Below are positions 42,443 through 51,028 of a stretch of DNA of 64,000 bases, piece by piece. The position numbers were made by a program, and so were the translations under genes. The notes below the pieces were generated by a model that worked only from the letters and a program-made list of their open reading frames with translations, was not told where the DNA came from and searched no databases. This stretch comes from Candidatus Roseilinea sp. (lineage in GTDB: Bacteria > Chloroflexota > Anaerolineae > J036 > Brachytrichaceae): contig AP024676.1 of NCBI GenBank assembly GCA_025998955.1, positions 2,418,001 through 2,482,000 of the forward strand. The letters are read 5' to 3'. Every line of letters starts with the position of its first letter. Position 1 is the first letter of the stretch.

Positions 42443-43825
42443 TCACAGCAGCAGGCCGGGCCGCTCCAGCCCGCGCTGCAAGTCGCTCAGAAAGCGTCCC
42501 ACCTGCGCGCCGTCCACGATGCGATGATCTGCGCTCACGGTCAGCGTGGCGACCGGCGCGACGACCGGGCGATCCTGCTCGTCCACGATCATGCGCTTGC
42601 CGGCGCGCCCAACGGCCAGGATGGCCGCCTGGGGGGGATTGACGATCGCCGTGAAGCGATCCACGGCGAACATGCCCAAGTTGGACAGCGTGAACGTGCC
42701 GCCCTGCACGTCGGCCAGTTGCAACTGTCCGGCGCGCCCACGCGCCGTCAGCTCGTTCAGTCGCGCGGCGATCTCGATCAGGCTCAGTCGGTCGGCGTGA
42801 TGGATCACCGGCACGATCAGCCCCTCGTCGAGCGCGACTGCGACGCCGATGTTCACATCGCCCCACTCGACGATGGACTCGTTCTCGAAGCCGGCGTTCA
42901 ACGCGGGGTTGCGCTGCAACGCCCAGGCGCAGACTTTCACCAGCAGCGCCGTCAGGGTGAGCTTGGGCTGGCCTTCCGTCTGCGTCGCGCGCCAGTCCTC
43001 TACTATGGCCAGCGCGCGGGTCATGTTCACGTCGGCGCTGAGGTTGAACTGTGGCGCTTCGCGCGTGCTCTGGCTCATGCGCTGCGCAATGGTGCGGCGC
43101 ATGCCGGCCAGCGGCAACACGCGGCGCACGGCGGGGCCGTGAGCTATGCGCCCTGAGCTATGAGCTGTAAGCTGCGAGCGATCGGCTAAGGGTGGTGAGT
43201 TTGGAACAGCGAGCTGCATGCCCGATTCGCCCTGGGCAGCTGCGGCGCGTTCCACGTCGGACGACTGGATGCGCCCGCCTGGGCCGCTGCCGCTCACCTG
43301 GCGCAGGTCAACGTTCAGTTCACGCGCCAACCGTCGAGCTGCGGGCACGGCAGCCGGCTTCGTTTCGCCCGCGTTACCCCGCTCGTGCTGCGCCAAAAAA
43401 GCTTCCACGTCCTGCCGCGTGATCTGTCCATCGCGTCCCGTGCCGGTGACCTGGCTGAGGTCAACCCGGTGCTCTTCGGCCAGCTTTTGTGCAATCGGCG
43501 TGGCCCGGATTTCACCCTGCGCCTTGCGCGTTGCGTTTTGCGACCGCTCTTGCACAGCCGGCATGGTAGATGCAGGCGCAGCTTCTCCTTGCGCAGCGAC
43601 ATAGGCAATGGGTTGGCCGATGGGCACGGTCGCGCCGGCATCGGCCAAGATTTGACTCAACACACCATCGGCCGGCGACTCGACTTCCATCGTAATCTTG
43701 TCGGTCTCCACTTCCAGCACCGCCTCGCCCTTAGCCACCGGCTCGCCGATGCGCTTCAGCCAGCGCGCGATGGTCCCGCTCTCCTGGGCCATCTCGAACT
43801 TGGGCATGATGATCGGCGTCGGCAT
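42443..43825 (-). CDS. 2-Oxo-acid dehydrogenase E2 acyltransferase with two binding domains
   Basis: 460 residues. Residues 1-77 are a lipoyl domain with the modified Lys in ETDKITM (K43). Two peripheral-subunit-binding domains follow (107-144, ATPIAQKLAEE; 159-195, PAARRLAREL), whereas one is usual. The catalytic domain (about 231-460) has the active-site SADHRIVDG (H434). Residues about 215-230 (DRSQLTAHSSGRIAHG) are encoded by a copy of the GAGCTGTGAGC spacer word, in frame. It transfers the acyl group from E1 to CoA. The upstream gene encodes a fused E1; no E3 gene is in the window. A Shine-Dalgarno GAGGTGAT precedes ATG 43825. Confidence 0.9.
   Translation of the reverse strand: MPTPIIMPKFEMAQESGTIARWLKRIGEPVAKGEAVLEVETDKITMEVESPADGVLSQILADAGATVPIGQPIAYVAAQGEAAPASTMPAVQERSQNATRKAQGEIRATPIAQKLAEEHRVDLSQVTGTGRDGQITRQDVEAFLAQHERGNAGETKPAAVPAARRLARELNVDLRQVSGSGPGGRIQSSDVERAAAAQGESGMQLAVPNSPPLADRSQLTAHSSGRIAHGPAVRRVLPLAGMRRTIAQRMSQSTREAPQFNLSADVNMTRALAIVEDWRATQTEGQPKLTLTALLVKVCAWALQRNPALNAGFENESIVEWGDVNIGVAVALDEGLIVPVIHHADRLSLIEIAARLNELTARGRAGQLQLADVQGGTFTLSNLGMFAVDRFTAIVNPPQAAILAVGRAGKRMIVDEQDRPVVAPVATLTVSADHRIVDGAQVGRFLSDLQRGLERPGLLL
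43137..43180. repeat. Spacer word embedded in the E2 coding sequence
   Basis: GAGCTATG, CTGAGCTATGAGCTG and TAAGCTGCGAGC units match the word family of 2170-2216 and 53545-53672. On the minus strand they are read in frame as SQLTAHSS, in the linker between the second binding domain and the catalytic domain of E2. Spurious frames over the intergenic copies give the same peptide. Confidence 0.85.
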
Positions 43826-43837
43826 ATCACCTCACCC

Positions 43838-43881
43838 GCAAAAGCAACCTGCAACCTCTAACCTGTAACCTGCAACTACAC
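43838..43881. repeat. AACCTGCAACCTGTAACC spacer word
   Basis: Units AACCTGC, AACCTCT, AACCTGT match the block at 2242-2284. They lie between E1 and E2 genes and extend into the E1 3' end, whose last residues (RLQV) and TAG are read from the repeat. Confidence 0.8.
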
Positions 43882-46020
43882 CTGCAACCGCGCCAGCTTG
43901 CGCGCCGCTTCGAGGATATCCTCGACCTGTGGGGTGGCGGCGCGCTCCATCGTGCGGTTGTAGGGCATCGGCGCATCGGCGCCGCCTAGCCGGATGATGG
44001 GCGCTTCCAGATAGGCAAACGCTTCACTCTGCGCCACAGCCGCAGCAATCTCGCCGCCATAGCCGCCGATGAGCGGCGCTTCGTGTGCGATCAGCAGTCG
44101 GCCGGTCTTCTTCACCGACCGGACGATGGTGTGCAGGTCGTAAGGCTTCAGCGTGCGCAGGTCAATCACTTCGCATTCGATCCCCTCGCCGGCCAGCTTC
44201 TCGGCAGCCTCCAGCGCGCGCGGTGCAGTGATACTTGCGCCGACGACCGTGAGATGCCGACCTTCGCGGCGCACGGCTGCCTTGCCGATCGGCACGACGT
44301 AGGGCAGCTCCGGCACCGGCCCTTTTGCTTTGTAGAGCAACTTATGCTCCACGAAGATGATCGGGTTCTGATCGGCAATGGCCGCCAGCAGCAAGCCCTT
44401 CATGTCATACGGCGTGCTGGGCGCGACCACCTTGAGGCCGGGCACGTTGACGAACCACGACTCGAGGCTCTCGCTGTGCTGCGCCGCGGCGCCGGTACCG
44501 CTGCCGGCCGGCAGGCGAATCACCATCTGGCAGATCGTGCGCCCGCCGAACATGTAGCGCACCTTGGCCGCTTGCAGCACGATCTGCTCCATGGCGAGCG
44601 TGACGAAGTCTTGAAACTGGAATTCGGCGATGGGGATCAGGCCGGTCATGCCGGCGCCAAACGACACCCCGGCGATGGCGTTTTCGCTAATCGGCGTGTC
44701 GCGCACGCGATCCGGGCCGAAGCGGTCGTAGAGGCCGAGCGTGACGCCGAAGGCGCCGCCGTATTTGCCGATATCCTCGCCGATCAAGACGACGTTCGGC
44801 GCAGCCTCCATCGCCTGCGCCATCGCTTCGCGCAGGGCTTCGCTGCCGGTGAGCTCGCGCGCGCCGAGCGGCGGCTCGCTGCCGGCGTGCCGGGGGAACG
44901 TGCGCGTGAACCACGTGGGCAACGGCCGACCGTCGCACGGCGCCGGCGACTGCAACGTGATGCCGCGTAGGGCGCGGTCGGTGCGGTTGGCCGGCTCTTC
45001 GTAATACACCTCATCCAATAACGCCGCGGGGTCAGGCTCGGGCGAAGCATCGGCGAAGGCCACCGCCTCCTCGATGGCGCGCAGGGCTTCCTGGCGGACG
45101 GCATCAGCCTGCTCGCGTCCCAGCAACCCGTTCTCGATCAGCCATGCCTCGAAGCGCGCGATGGGATCGCGTTCCTGCCATTCCTTGACCTCTTGCTTCG
45201 TACGATATACCTGCTTGTCGCTGCGCGAGTGGCCCTTGTAGCGATAGGTGAGCACCTCGACGAGCGACGGCCCCTGGCCGGCGCGGGCACGATCTACAGC
45301 GCGCTTCGCCTCGGCGTAGACCGCCAGCACATCCATGCCGTCCACGCGCACGCCGGGCATGGCATACGCAGCCGCGCGGTCGGCCACGCGCACCGGAATC
45401 GCCTCGCGCGCGGGCATGCTCATGGCATACTGGTTGTTCTCGCACACGAACACCACCGGCAGCTTCCAAATCGAAGCCAGGTTGAGCGTCTCGTGGAAGT
45501 TGCCGTTGTTCGCCGCGCCGTCGCCGAAGAAACACATCACCACGCGACCGGTCTTGAGGAGATGCGTGCTGAGCGCCGCGCCCACCGCGCTGCCCATGCC
45601 GCCGGAGACGATGCCGTTGGCGCCCAAGTTGCCCAGCTCGACATCGGCCATGTGCATGCTGCCACCCAGCCCACGGCACACGCCGGTGCGCTTGGCCAGC
45701 AGTTCGGCCATCATTTCGCGCACGTCCTGACCTTTGGCAATCGCATGGCCATGGCCGCGGTGGGTGCTGGTGATCTGGTCGCGCGGCTCTAGGGCGGCGA
45801 TACAGCCCACCGCCGCGGCCTCTTCGCCGATATACAGGTGCATCGTGCCATGCACCTTGCCGGCAAAATACTGCTGCTCCGCGGCCTCCTCAAAGGCGCG
45901 GATGAGGTGCATCTGCCGCAGCATGTCCAACAGTTTCTCGCGCGGCAAATGGGCTGCCCCAGCAACCGAACTTGTCGCCGAGCTTGTCGAATGCATCACA
46001 GCATCACTCACCTGGTCCAT
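43876..46020 (-). CDS. Fused alpha-beta E1 of a 2-oxo-acid (acetoin/pyruvate-type) dehydrogenase
   Basis: 714 residues. Residues about 25-345 are E1 alpha with the thiamine-diphosphate motif [12 protein letters not shown] and the partner [10 protein letters not shown]. Residues about 385-714 are E1 beta ([28 protein letters not shown]-terminal [16 protein letters not shown]). The subunits are separate proteins in most acetoin, branched-chain and Gram-positive pyruvate dehydrogenases; fusion is less common. It decarboxylates a 2-oxo acid or acetoin and passes the acyl unit to E2 encoded next. It is transcribed just after the SorC-type regulator. The precise substrate is uncertain. Confidence 0.9.
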   Translation of the reverse strand: MDQVSDAVMHSTSSATSSVAGAAHLPREKLLDMLRQMHLIRAFEEAAEQQYFAGKVHGTMHLYIGEEAAAVGCIAALEPRDQITSTHRGHGHAIAKGQDVREMMAELLAKRTGVCRGLGGSMHMADVELGNLGANGIVSGGMGSAVGAALSTHLLKTGRVVMCFFGDGAANNGNFHETLNLASIWKLPVVFVCENNQYAMSMPAREAIPVRVADRAAAYAMPGVRVDGMDVLAVYAEAKRAVDRARAGQGPSLVEVLTYRYKGHSRSDKQVYRTKQEVKEWQERDPIARFEAWLIENGLLGREQADAVRQEALRAIEEAVAFADASPEPDPAALLDEVYYEEPANRTDRALRGITLQSPAPCDGRPLPTWFTRTFPRHAGSEPPLGARELTGSEALREAMAQAMEAAPNVVLIGEDIGKYGGAFGVTLGLYDRFGPDRVRDTPISENAIAGVSFGAGMTGLIPIAEFQFQDFVTLAMEQIVLQAAKVRYMFGGRTICQMVIRLPAGSGTGAAAQHSESLESWFVNVPGLKVVAPSTPYDMKGLLLAAIADQNPIIFVEHKLLYKAKGPVPELPYVVPIGKAAVRREGRHLTVVGASITAPRALEAAEKLAGEGIECEVIDLRTLKPYDLHTIVRSVKKTGRLLIAHEAPLIGGYGGEIAAAVAQSEAFAYLEAPIIRLGGADAPMPYNRTMERAATPQVEDILEAARKLARLQV

Positions 46021-46050
46021 ATGGAACGGATTTCAGCTAAAACGGCGCGA

Positions 46051-47028
46051 TCAGGCCGATTCGGCCAACCGCAGCACAGCCGCTGCAGTCGCCTCGTCGG
46101 TCACCAATGCGTTCACCAAGCCGCTGCGCAGCGCGCCGAGCACGGGGCGCGTCTTCGCCTGGCCACACGCCACACCCAACCGCACGGGAATGCGCATGAG
46201 CATCGTAGCATCCACGCTCATCACGCGCTTGCTGATCGGCAGGTTGAGGATGCGCCCCTGAGCATCGAAGGGAATCGCGCACACGTCGCCCACCGCGCCG
46301 GCGTGCCGCTGCATCTCCAACGATTGGCGCGGCTTGAGGAAGCCGGCGCGCACCAGCGCCGAGTGCTCAGGATCCACCGAACCGATCCCGACCAGCGCGA
46401 GCTGCGCGCGCCGGATCTGGGCGAACACTTCGCGAATGCGCTCGTCGCGCATCAAGCCGTCACGGGTTTGTTCGTCGCTGGTGAGCAGCGGCGCCGGCAG
46501 CGTGGCATAGGTGGCGTTGAAGGCGCGCGCGATCCGGCGGGCGAGATCGGCGCCGTCCAATTCGGGCATGCGCGTGCCCAGCGAGCCGATCATCTGTACA
46601 ACATGAACCCGGCTTCTGGGTTGCGGACGCAGCGCGTCCGTCACGGCCAGCAACGCACTCCCCCACGACACCCCGAGGGTCATGTCGTCTTGCACCAGGT
46701 CTACCAGCAGGCTAGCGGCCAACGCACCGACCTTGCGCAGCGATTCCGCCTCGCCGAGGCTGTAGTCCTCCATGACACGCACATGCACCAGATCGAACTG
46801 CGATTGAAGAGCGCACTCCAATGGCGTCGAGCGGCGGAGCGGATGATGAATACGAATCTCGACCACGCCCTGGTCGCGCGCTTCGGTGAGCAGCCGCGAG
46901 ATCATCGAGCGCGAGTAGCTCGTCCGCGCGGCGATCTGCGCCTGGTTCAGCCCGCGAATGAAATACAGCTCGGCGATCTGGGCGAGCATTTCGAGCCGCT
47001 CGTCGGAGACATGGTTCATCGTGGCCAT
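46051..47028 (-). CDS. SorC-family (sugar-binding) transcriptional regulator
   Basis: 325 residues from ATG 47028, with ATG 47019 as alternative; a TTG at 47046 is unlikely because it overlaps the predicted transcription start. The helix-turn-helix reads GLNQAQIAARTSYSRSMISR, followed by a SorC-type effector domain (LGVSWGSALLAV, GIGSVDPEHSALV). Such regulators sense phosphorylated sugars. It heads the minus-strand run and is divergent from the enolase-superfamily gene. A palindrome and a second half-site lie just upstream of its promoter. Confidence 0.85.
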   Translation of the reverse strand: MATMNHVSDERLEMLAQIAELYFIRGLNQAQIAARTSYSRSMISRLLTEARDQGVVEIRIHHPLRRSTPLECALQSQFDLVHVRVMEDYSLGEAESLRKVGALAASLLVDLVQDDMTLGVSWGSALLAVTDALRPQPRSRVHVVQMIGSLGTRMPELDGADLARRIARAFNATYATLPAPLLTSDEQTRDGLMRDERIREVFAQIRRAQLALVGIGSVDPEHSALVRAGFLKPRQSLEMQRHAGAVGDVCAIPFDAQGRILNLPISKRVMSVDATMLMRIPVRLGVACGQAKTRPVLGALRSGLVNALVTDEATAAAVLRLAESA

Positions 47029-47050
47029 GGCGCTTGCTGAAGCCAAGAGG

Positions 47051-47080
47051 AAGATAGCGATGACCCCAGCCCTTTGTCAA
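47051..47080 (-). promoter_or_regulatory. Promoter of the SorC-family gene
   Basis: On the minus strand TTGACA (47075-47080) is followed after 18 bp by TATCTT (47051-47056), a good sigma-70-type pair. It predicts transcription starting near 47044, about 16 bases before ATG 47028. Confidence 0.6.
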
Positions 47081-47082
47081 GC

Positions 47083-47111
47083 AAATGTGAATAGGATTCA
47101 CAAATGTGAAT
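47083..47111. promoter_or_regulatory. SorC-type operator: palindrome plus half-site
   Basis: The palindrome ATTCACA-AA-TGTGAAT (47096-47111) and a second AAATGTGAAT (47083-47092) lie next to the -35 box of the SorC-family gene, in the divergent region shared with the enolase-superfamily gene. A 16-base exact copy of the site occurs at 24271-24286. Confidence 0.6.
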
Positions 47112-47217
47112 CGCGCATAGCATTGTAAACCGGATTTCTAAGGTGAGATCGGGCGAGGCGCACTCTCCACGCGGAGCGCACTTCGCACACTTGCACCACC
47201 CCTCATATACTTTGCAC

Positions 47218-48387
47218 ATGCGCATCGCAGACGTCACGGCGACCTGGTTACACTGTCCAATTCCCCCCGAGCAACAACACGTCTCCGACTTCGGGCGCAT
47301 CGCCTCGTTCGACATGACGCTCGTGGCGGTCACGACCGACGACGGCCTGACCGGCTACGGCGAGGCCAAGGCCGGCGTGGGCAGCGCAGCGGTGTGCGCC
47401 TCGCTGGTCACGTGCGTTCGCGAGGAGCTACGCCCCTTGCTTATCGGCCAAGACCCACGCGAGATCACGCGGCTCTGGGAGCGCATGTATAACGGCGTGC
47501 GCGATCATTACGCGCTGGCGCGCGGGCGGGCCTTCCCCATCCTCGGTCGGCGCGGGCTGACCATCGCCGCGATAAGCGGCGTAGACCTGGCGCTGTGGGA
47601 CCTGAACGGGAAGCTGCTCGGTTGTCCGGTGGTTCGTTTGCTGGGCGGCACGTGCCGCGACGCCATGCCGGCCTATGCCAGCGGCGGCTGGGCCGATGTG
47701 GACGGCATCGGTCAACAGTTGCTCGGCTACGTGAATCAGGGCTTCCGAGCGGTGAAGATGCGCGTGGGCGTGATGGACGGCGACGTGGACACAAGTGTCG
47801 CGCGGGTGCGGGCCGCGCGTCAGGCGCTCGGCCCCAAGATCAAGCTAATGGCCGACGCGCATGGCACCTATAGCGTGCCGGAAGCAAAACGCTTTTGCGA
47901 CGGCGTAGCCGATTACGATTTGTTTTGGTTTGAGGAGCCGGTAAACGCCGACGACCGCGACGGCGCCGCCGAAGTGCGCGCGCATGCGCAGATGCCCATC
48001 GCTGCCGGCGAGAGCGAGTTCACCCGCTTCGACTTCCGCGATCTGATCCAGCGCCGCGCCGTGGACGTGCTGCAACCCGACCTGGCCATCTGCGGCGGCA
48101 TCACCGAGGGCCGGCGCATCGCTGCGCTGGCCGAAACGCACCAACTTGCCCTCGCGCCGCACCTGTGGGGGTCGGCGCTCTCGTTCGCCGCCGGATTGCA
48201 CTTGGCATTTGCCAGCCCTGGTGCGATTATTCTGGAGTACTCGCTCGGCGCGAACCCGCTTTTGCGCGAGCTGCCCGAGGAGCAGATCAAAGTGCAGGAC
48301 GGCATGATCGCCGCGCCAGCGCAACCCGGTCTGGGCGTGACCCCGCGGCGGGAGTTCGTGGAGCGATATGCGGTGAAGGTGGTGTGA
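47218..48387 (+). CDS. Mandelate racemase/muconate lactonizing enzyme family protein
   Basis: 389 residues from ATG 47218; an earlier start at 47143 would add unrelated residues. It is an enolase-superfamily enzyme with metal ligands Asp213 (MADAHG), Glu239 (WFEEP) and Glu265 (AGESEF), a Lys in VKMRVG (K180) and a His in APHLWG (H315). This set fits the mandelate racemase subgroup, often acid-sugar dehydratases. It is divergent from the SorC regulator, followed by VOC, 2-hydroxyacid dehydrogenase and epimerase genes. A sugar-acid dehydratase is the best guess. Confidence 0.85.
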   Translation: MRIADVTATWLHCPIPPEQQHVSDFGRIASFDMTLVAVTTDDGLTGYGEAKAGVGSAAVCASLVTCVREELRPLLIGQDPREITRLWERMYNGVRDHYALARGRAFPILGRRGLTIAAISGVDLALWDLNGKLLGCPVVRLLGGTCRDAMPAYASGGWADVDGIGQQLLGYVNQGFRAVKMRVGVMDGDVDTSVARVRAARQALGPKIKLMADAHGTYSVPEAKRFCDGVADYDLFWFEEPVNADDRDGAAEVRAHAQMPIAAGESEFTRFDFRDLIQRRAVDVLQPDLAICGGITEGRRIAALAETHQLALAPHLWGSALSFAAGLHLAFASPGAIILEYSLGANPLLRELPEEQIKVQDGMIAAPAQPGLGVTPRREFVERYAVKVV

Positions 48388-48398
48388 TGATTGCAGAT

Positions 48399-48540
48399 GC
48401 GTCTTTGCGTCTTACGTCTCACGTCTTAAGTCCTGCGTCTTGCGTCTCGGGTCTTGGGTCTTGCGTGTGCGACGAGCGTGACATGTCCCGAAACATTCGA
48501 CATGCGACACTCGGCACATGGACGCGTGGCACGCGACACT
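48399..48540 (+). repeat. GCGTCTTGCGTCTTACGTC spacer block and ACATGCGACACTC block
   Basis: Degenerate units of GTCTTGC/GTCTTAC (48399-48470) are followed by a second word with GACATGCGACACTCGGCACATG (around 48490-48540). Together they fill most of the 168-bp gap between the enolase-superfamily gene and the VOC gene. The first word is the complement of 2220-2241 and recurs at 50047-50070 and 53573-53586. Confidence 0.75.
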
Positions 48541-48555
48541 CAAAATAGGAGCGAT

Positions 48556-49059
48556 ATGAAAGTCGAACAGATCCATCATGTGACGGTCATCGTGGATGAC
48601 CTGGAGAAAGCTTGCGCCTTCTACGAGGACGTGCTAGGACTGGAGCCGGTCAACATGGTGCCGCTCGACTTCCCGGCACAGTTCTACAAAATCGGCGAGC
48701 GCCAGCAGTTGCATGTGACCGAATGGGACGACGTGCACTCGTTCCGCGGCCACGTGTGCCTGCAGGTGGACGAGTTCATGCCGATCTTTCGCAAGGCCAA
48801 GGCCCTGGGCATCATAGACACCGGCCCATGGGGCAAGACGCGCATGCTGCCCGATGGCGCGATGCAGATGTTCCTGCGTGACCCCGCCGGCAACCTGATC
48901 GAGATTTCGTGCAAGCCGGGCACACCGGTGGACGCCGAGGTGTTCGCCGATCCGCAGGTCGAGCCGGAGCGCGGCGTGTTCGTCAGCGGGCGCAATGACC
49001 CGCGCGGTCGCCGACGCGCCAAGACGTTCGCCGAGGCAGAAGAAGTGAATGCGAACTAG
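48556..49059 (+). CDS. VOC (glyoxalase/dioxygenase fold) family protein
   Basis: 167 residues from ATG 48556 with AGGAG upstream. Paired beta-alpha-beta modules of the vicinal oxygen chelate fold are seen: IHHVTVIVDDLEKACAFYED at the start and DGAMQMFLRDPAGNLIEIS later, with likely metal ligands His8, His68-region and Glu in LIEI. A charged C-terminal tail of about 35 residues is extra. Reaction unknown; epimerase, lyase or dioxygenase are possible. It lies in the plus-strand acid-sugar group. Confidence 0.8.
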   Translation: MKVEQIHHVTVIVDDLEKACAFYEDVLGLEPVNMVPLDFPAQFYKIGERQQLHVTEWDDVHSFRGHVCLQVDEFMPIFRKAKALGIIDTGPWGKTRMLPDGAMQMFLRDPAGNLIEISCKPGTPVDAEVFADPQVEPERGVFVSGRNDPRGRRRAKTFAEAEEVNAN

Positions 49060-49086
49060 CCGGTCGCCGACCGTTGATGCACGGAT

Positions 49087-50022
49087 ATGTCCATCCTGCT
49101 CCTGGAGACGCTCCACCCCGATGCCGAGGCGCTGCTGGCACAACATGACCGGGTGATCCTGGCAGCCGACGAAGGGCACGCGTTGCAGGTTGCGCAGCAG
49201 GATGGGGTGGCAGCCATCCTCACGCGCGGCAAAGGCCGGATCACCCGCGCGCTGATGCGGGCGTGCAGCCCGAGCCTGAAAGCCGTCTCGCGCGCCGGCG
49301 CCGGCTTGGACACGGTGGACCTCGGCGCGGCGAAGGAGCTGGGCATCGCCGTGATCTTTGCGCCCGGCTTGAACGCCCAGACCACCGCCGAGCACGCGAT
49401 CATGCTGATGCTGATGGCCACGCGCAAAGCAGCGTTTCTGGACGCACAAGTCAAGGCCGGCAACTGGGCAGTTCGCGACGGCTACGAAGGCATCGAGTTG
49501 AACGGCAAAACGCTGGGCGTGGTCGGGCTGGGCGGCATCGGCGCGCGCGTGGCGCACATCGGGCAGGCCTTGGGCATGCAGGTCATCTACTGGAGCCGGC
49601 AAACGCGCGATGCGTGCTTCGCCTATCGCGCCTTGGACGACTTGCTGCGCGAAGCCGACGTGATCAGCCTGCACGTCGCGCTGAACGATGAGACGAAGGG
49701 CCTGATCGGCGCGCGGGAGCTCGCGTTGATGAAGCCCGGCGCGATCCTGGTCAACACTGCGCGCGGCGCGCTGATTGACCAGCGCGCGCTGACCCAGGCG
49801 CTGTGCGAAGGTCGGCTCGGCGCGTTTGCTGCGGATGTGCTGGCGCAGCAACCGCCGTCGCCCGACGACCCGCTGCTGCGCTGTGAACGGGTCACGCTCA
49901 CGCCACACGTGGCCGGATTGACCGACCGCACCTATCGCGAGGTGTGCCTATTTTGCGCGCGCAATGTGCTGGCCGTGCTGCGGGACGAACCGCCCGATCC
50001 ACGCAGCCTGTATTCAGGATGA
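49087..50022 (+). CDS. D-2-hydroxyacid dehydrogenase family protein, catalytic Glu replaced by Gln
   Basis: 311 residues. The NAD motif is GLGGIGARVAH (148-158), with the substrate Arg in NTARGALID (R226) and the catalytic His in LTPHVAG (H274). The conserved Glu, normally in the DVFEQEP motif, is Gln here (DVLAQQPP, Q255), removing half of the His-Glu relay. Family members reduce 2-oxo acids or oxidise 2-hydroxy acids; activity may be lowered or the substrate changed. It follows the VOC gene by 27 bp. Confidence 0.85.
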   Translation: MSILLLETLHPDAEALLAQHDRVILAADEGHALQVAQQDGVAAILTRGKGRITRALMRACSPSLKAVSRAGAGLDTVDLGAAKELGIAVIFAPGLNAQTTAEHAIMLMLMATRKAAFLDAQVKAGNWAVRDGYEGIELNGKTLGVVGLGGIGARVAHIGQALGMQVIYWSRQTRDACFAYRALDDLLREADVISLHVALNDETKGLIGARELALMKPGAILVNTARGALIDQRALTQALCEGRLGAFAADVLAQQPPSPDDPLLRCERVTLTPHVAGLTDRTYREVCLFCARNVLAVLRDEPPDPRSLYSG

Positions 50023-50046
50023 GTCATGTTGCGTATCACGTCGCCC

Positions 50047-50070
50047 ACGACGAGAGACGCAAGACGAAAA
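50047..50070 (+). repeat. GAGAGACGCAAGACG spacer word
   Basis: A short copy of the GACGCAAGACG word seen at 2220-2241, here in the leader of the epimerase gene, followed by a normal Shine-Dalgarno (GGAGGA). Confidence 0.5.
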
Positions 50071-50101
50071 CACACATCAAATCGAACCGGAGGACACAAC
50101 T

Positions 50102-51004
50102 ATGCTCGTTTCAATGCACAACTGGATGCGGGCCGAGCCCGTGGAGACCACCATTCGCCGGCTGGCCAAGTATGGCTACGACGCTATCGAGATCAGCTAC
50201 GATAGCGTCGAACTCGCGCCCGGCGCACCCGGCACGGCTGCCGTGCGCAAGATGCTGAAGGAGAACAAGATCAAGTGCTACGGCTCGATCAGCCTGATGT
50301 TCGCGGGCCGCGACTTGATCCACGCCGACCCCGCCGTGCGCGCCAGCTCGGTGGATTACCTGAAGAAATGCGTCACCATGGTGGACGAGCTGGGCGGGCG
50401 CGTCATGTCCATCGTGCCCAGCGAGGTCGGCAAGGTGAAGCCCATGGCCTCGCCGGAGGAGGAATGGCAGTGGGCGATCGAGGGCCTAAAGGAAGTGCAC
50501 GCTCACGCCAAGGCGCTCGGCGTGAAAATCGCCATCGAGCCGCTCAACCGCTTCGAGACCAACTTCCTCAACCGGCACGATCAGGCGTTGCTGCTGGCCA
50601 AGGCCGTGGCCCCGGATGTGGGTGTGTGCTTGGACGTGTATCACATGAACCAGGAAGAGGCCGACATGTTCAAGGCCATCGAGAACGCCGGCAGGAAGCT
50701 ATACGACCTGCACGTGGCCGATAACAACCGCATGGCCTGCGGCATGGGCATGCTGAACTGGCGTAAGCTGTTCCAGACGCTGGAGAAGATCGGCTACAAA
50801 GGCTCACTCACGGTGGAGTTCGTGCCGCCGATTGACCGCACGCCGGCCAACCCCTACAAGAACGCGCTGGCCGCTGCCGACAAGACACTCACGCCCGAGC
50901 AGCTCAAGTTCATTGAAGATCACGGCAGCGGCATCCTCAGCGAAGAGTTCTACTCTTGGCTGGTGGCCGAGTCCATCAAGACGCTGCGCAAATACATGAA
51001 ATAG
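50102..51004 (+). CDS. Sugar-phosphate isomerase/epimerase, tagatose 3-epimerase type
   Basis: 300 residues from ATG 50102 with GGAGGA upstream. It is an AP-endonuclease-2-like TIM barrel with metal ligands spaced as in D-tagatose/D-psicose 3-epimerases: Glu146 (IEPLNRFET), Asp178 (CLDVYH), His204 (DLHVAD) and Glu239 (TVEF). It should isomerise or epimerise a ketose. As the last gene of the plus-strand group, it likely feeds the same acid-sugar or ketose pathway. Confidence 0.85.
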   Translation: MLVSMHNWMRAEPVETTIRRLAKYGYDAIEISYDSVELAPGAPGTAAVRKMLKENKIKCYGSISLMFAGRDLIHADPAVRASSVDYLKKCVTMVDELGGRVMSIVPSEVGKVKPMASPEEEWQWAIEGLKEVHAHAKALGVKIAIEPLNRFETNFLNRHDQALLLAKAVAPDVGVCLDVYHMNQEEADMFKAIENAGRKLYDLHVADNNRMACGMGMLNWRKLFQTLEKIGYKGSLTVEFVPPIDRTPANPYKNALAAADKTLTPEQLKFIEDHGSGILSEEFYSWLVAESIKTLRKYMK

Positions 51005-51028
51005 AGAGGCCGGTGTGCCGGCGTGAGG

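Noticed and set aside
45838-47040. A 400-codon open frame antisense to E1 and the SorC-type regulator
   Set aside because: It spans two convincing genes and their spacer, with no Shine-Dalgarno or domain.
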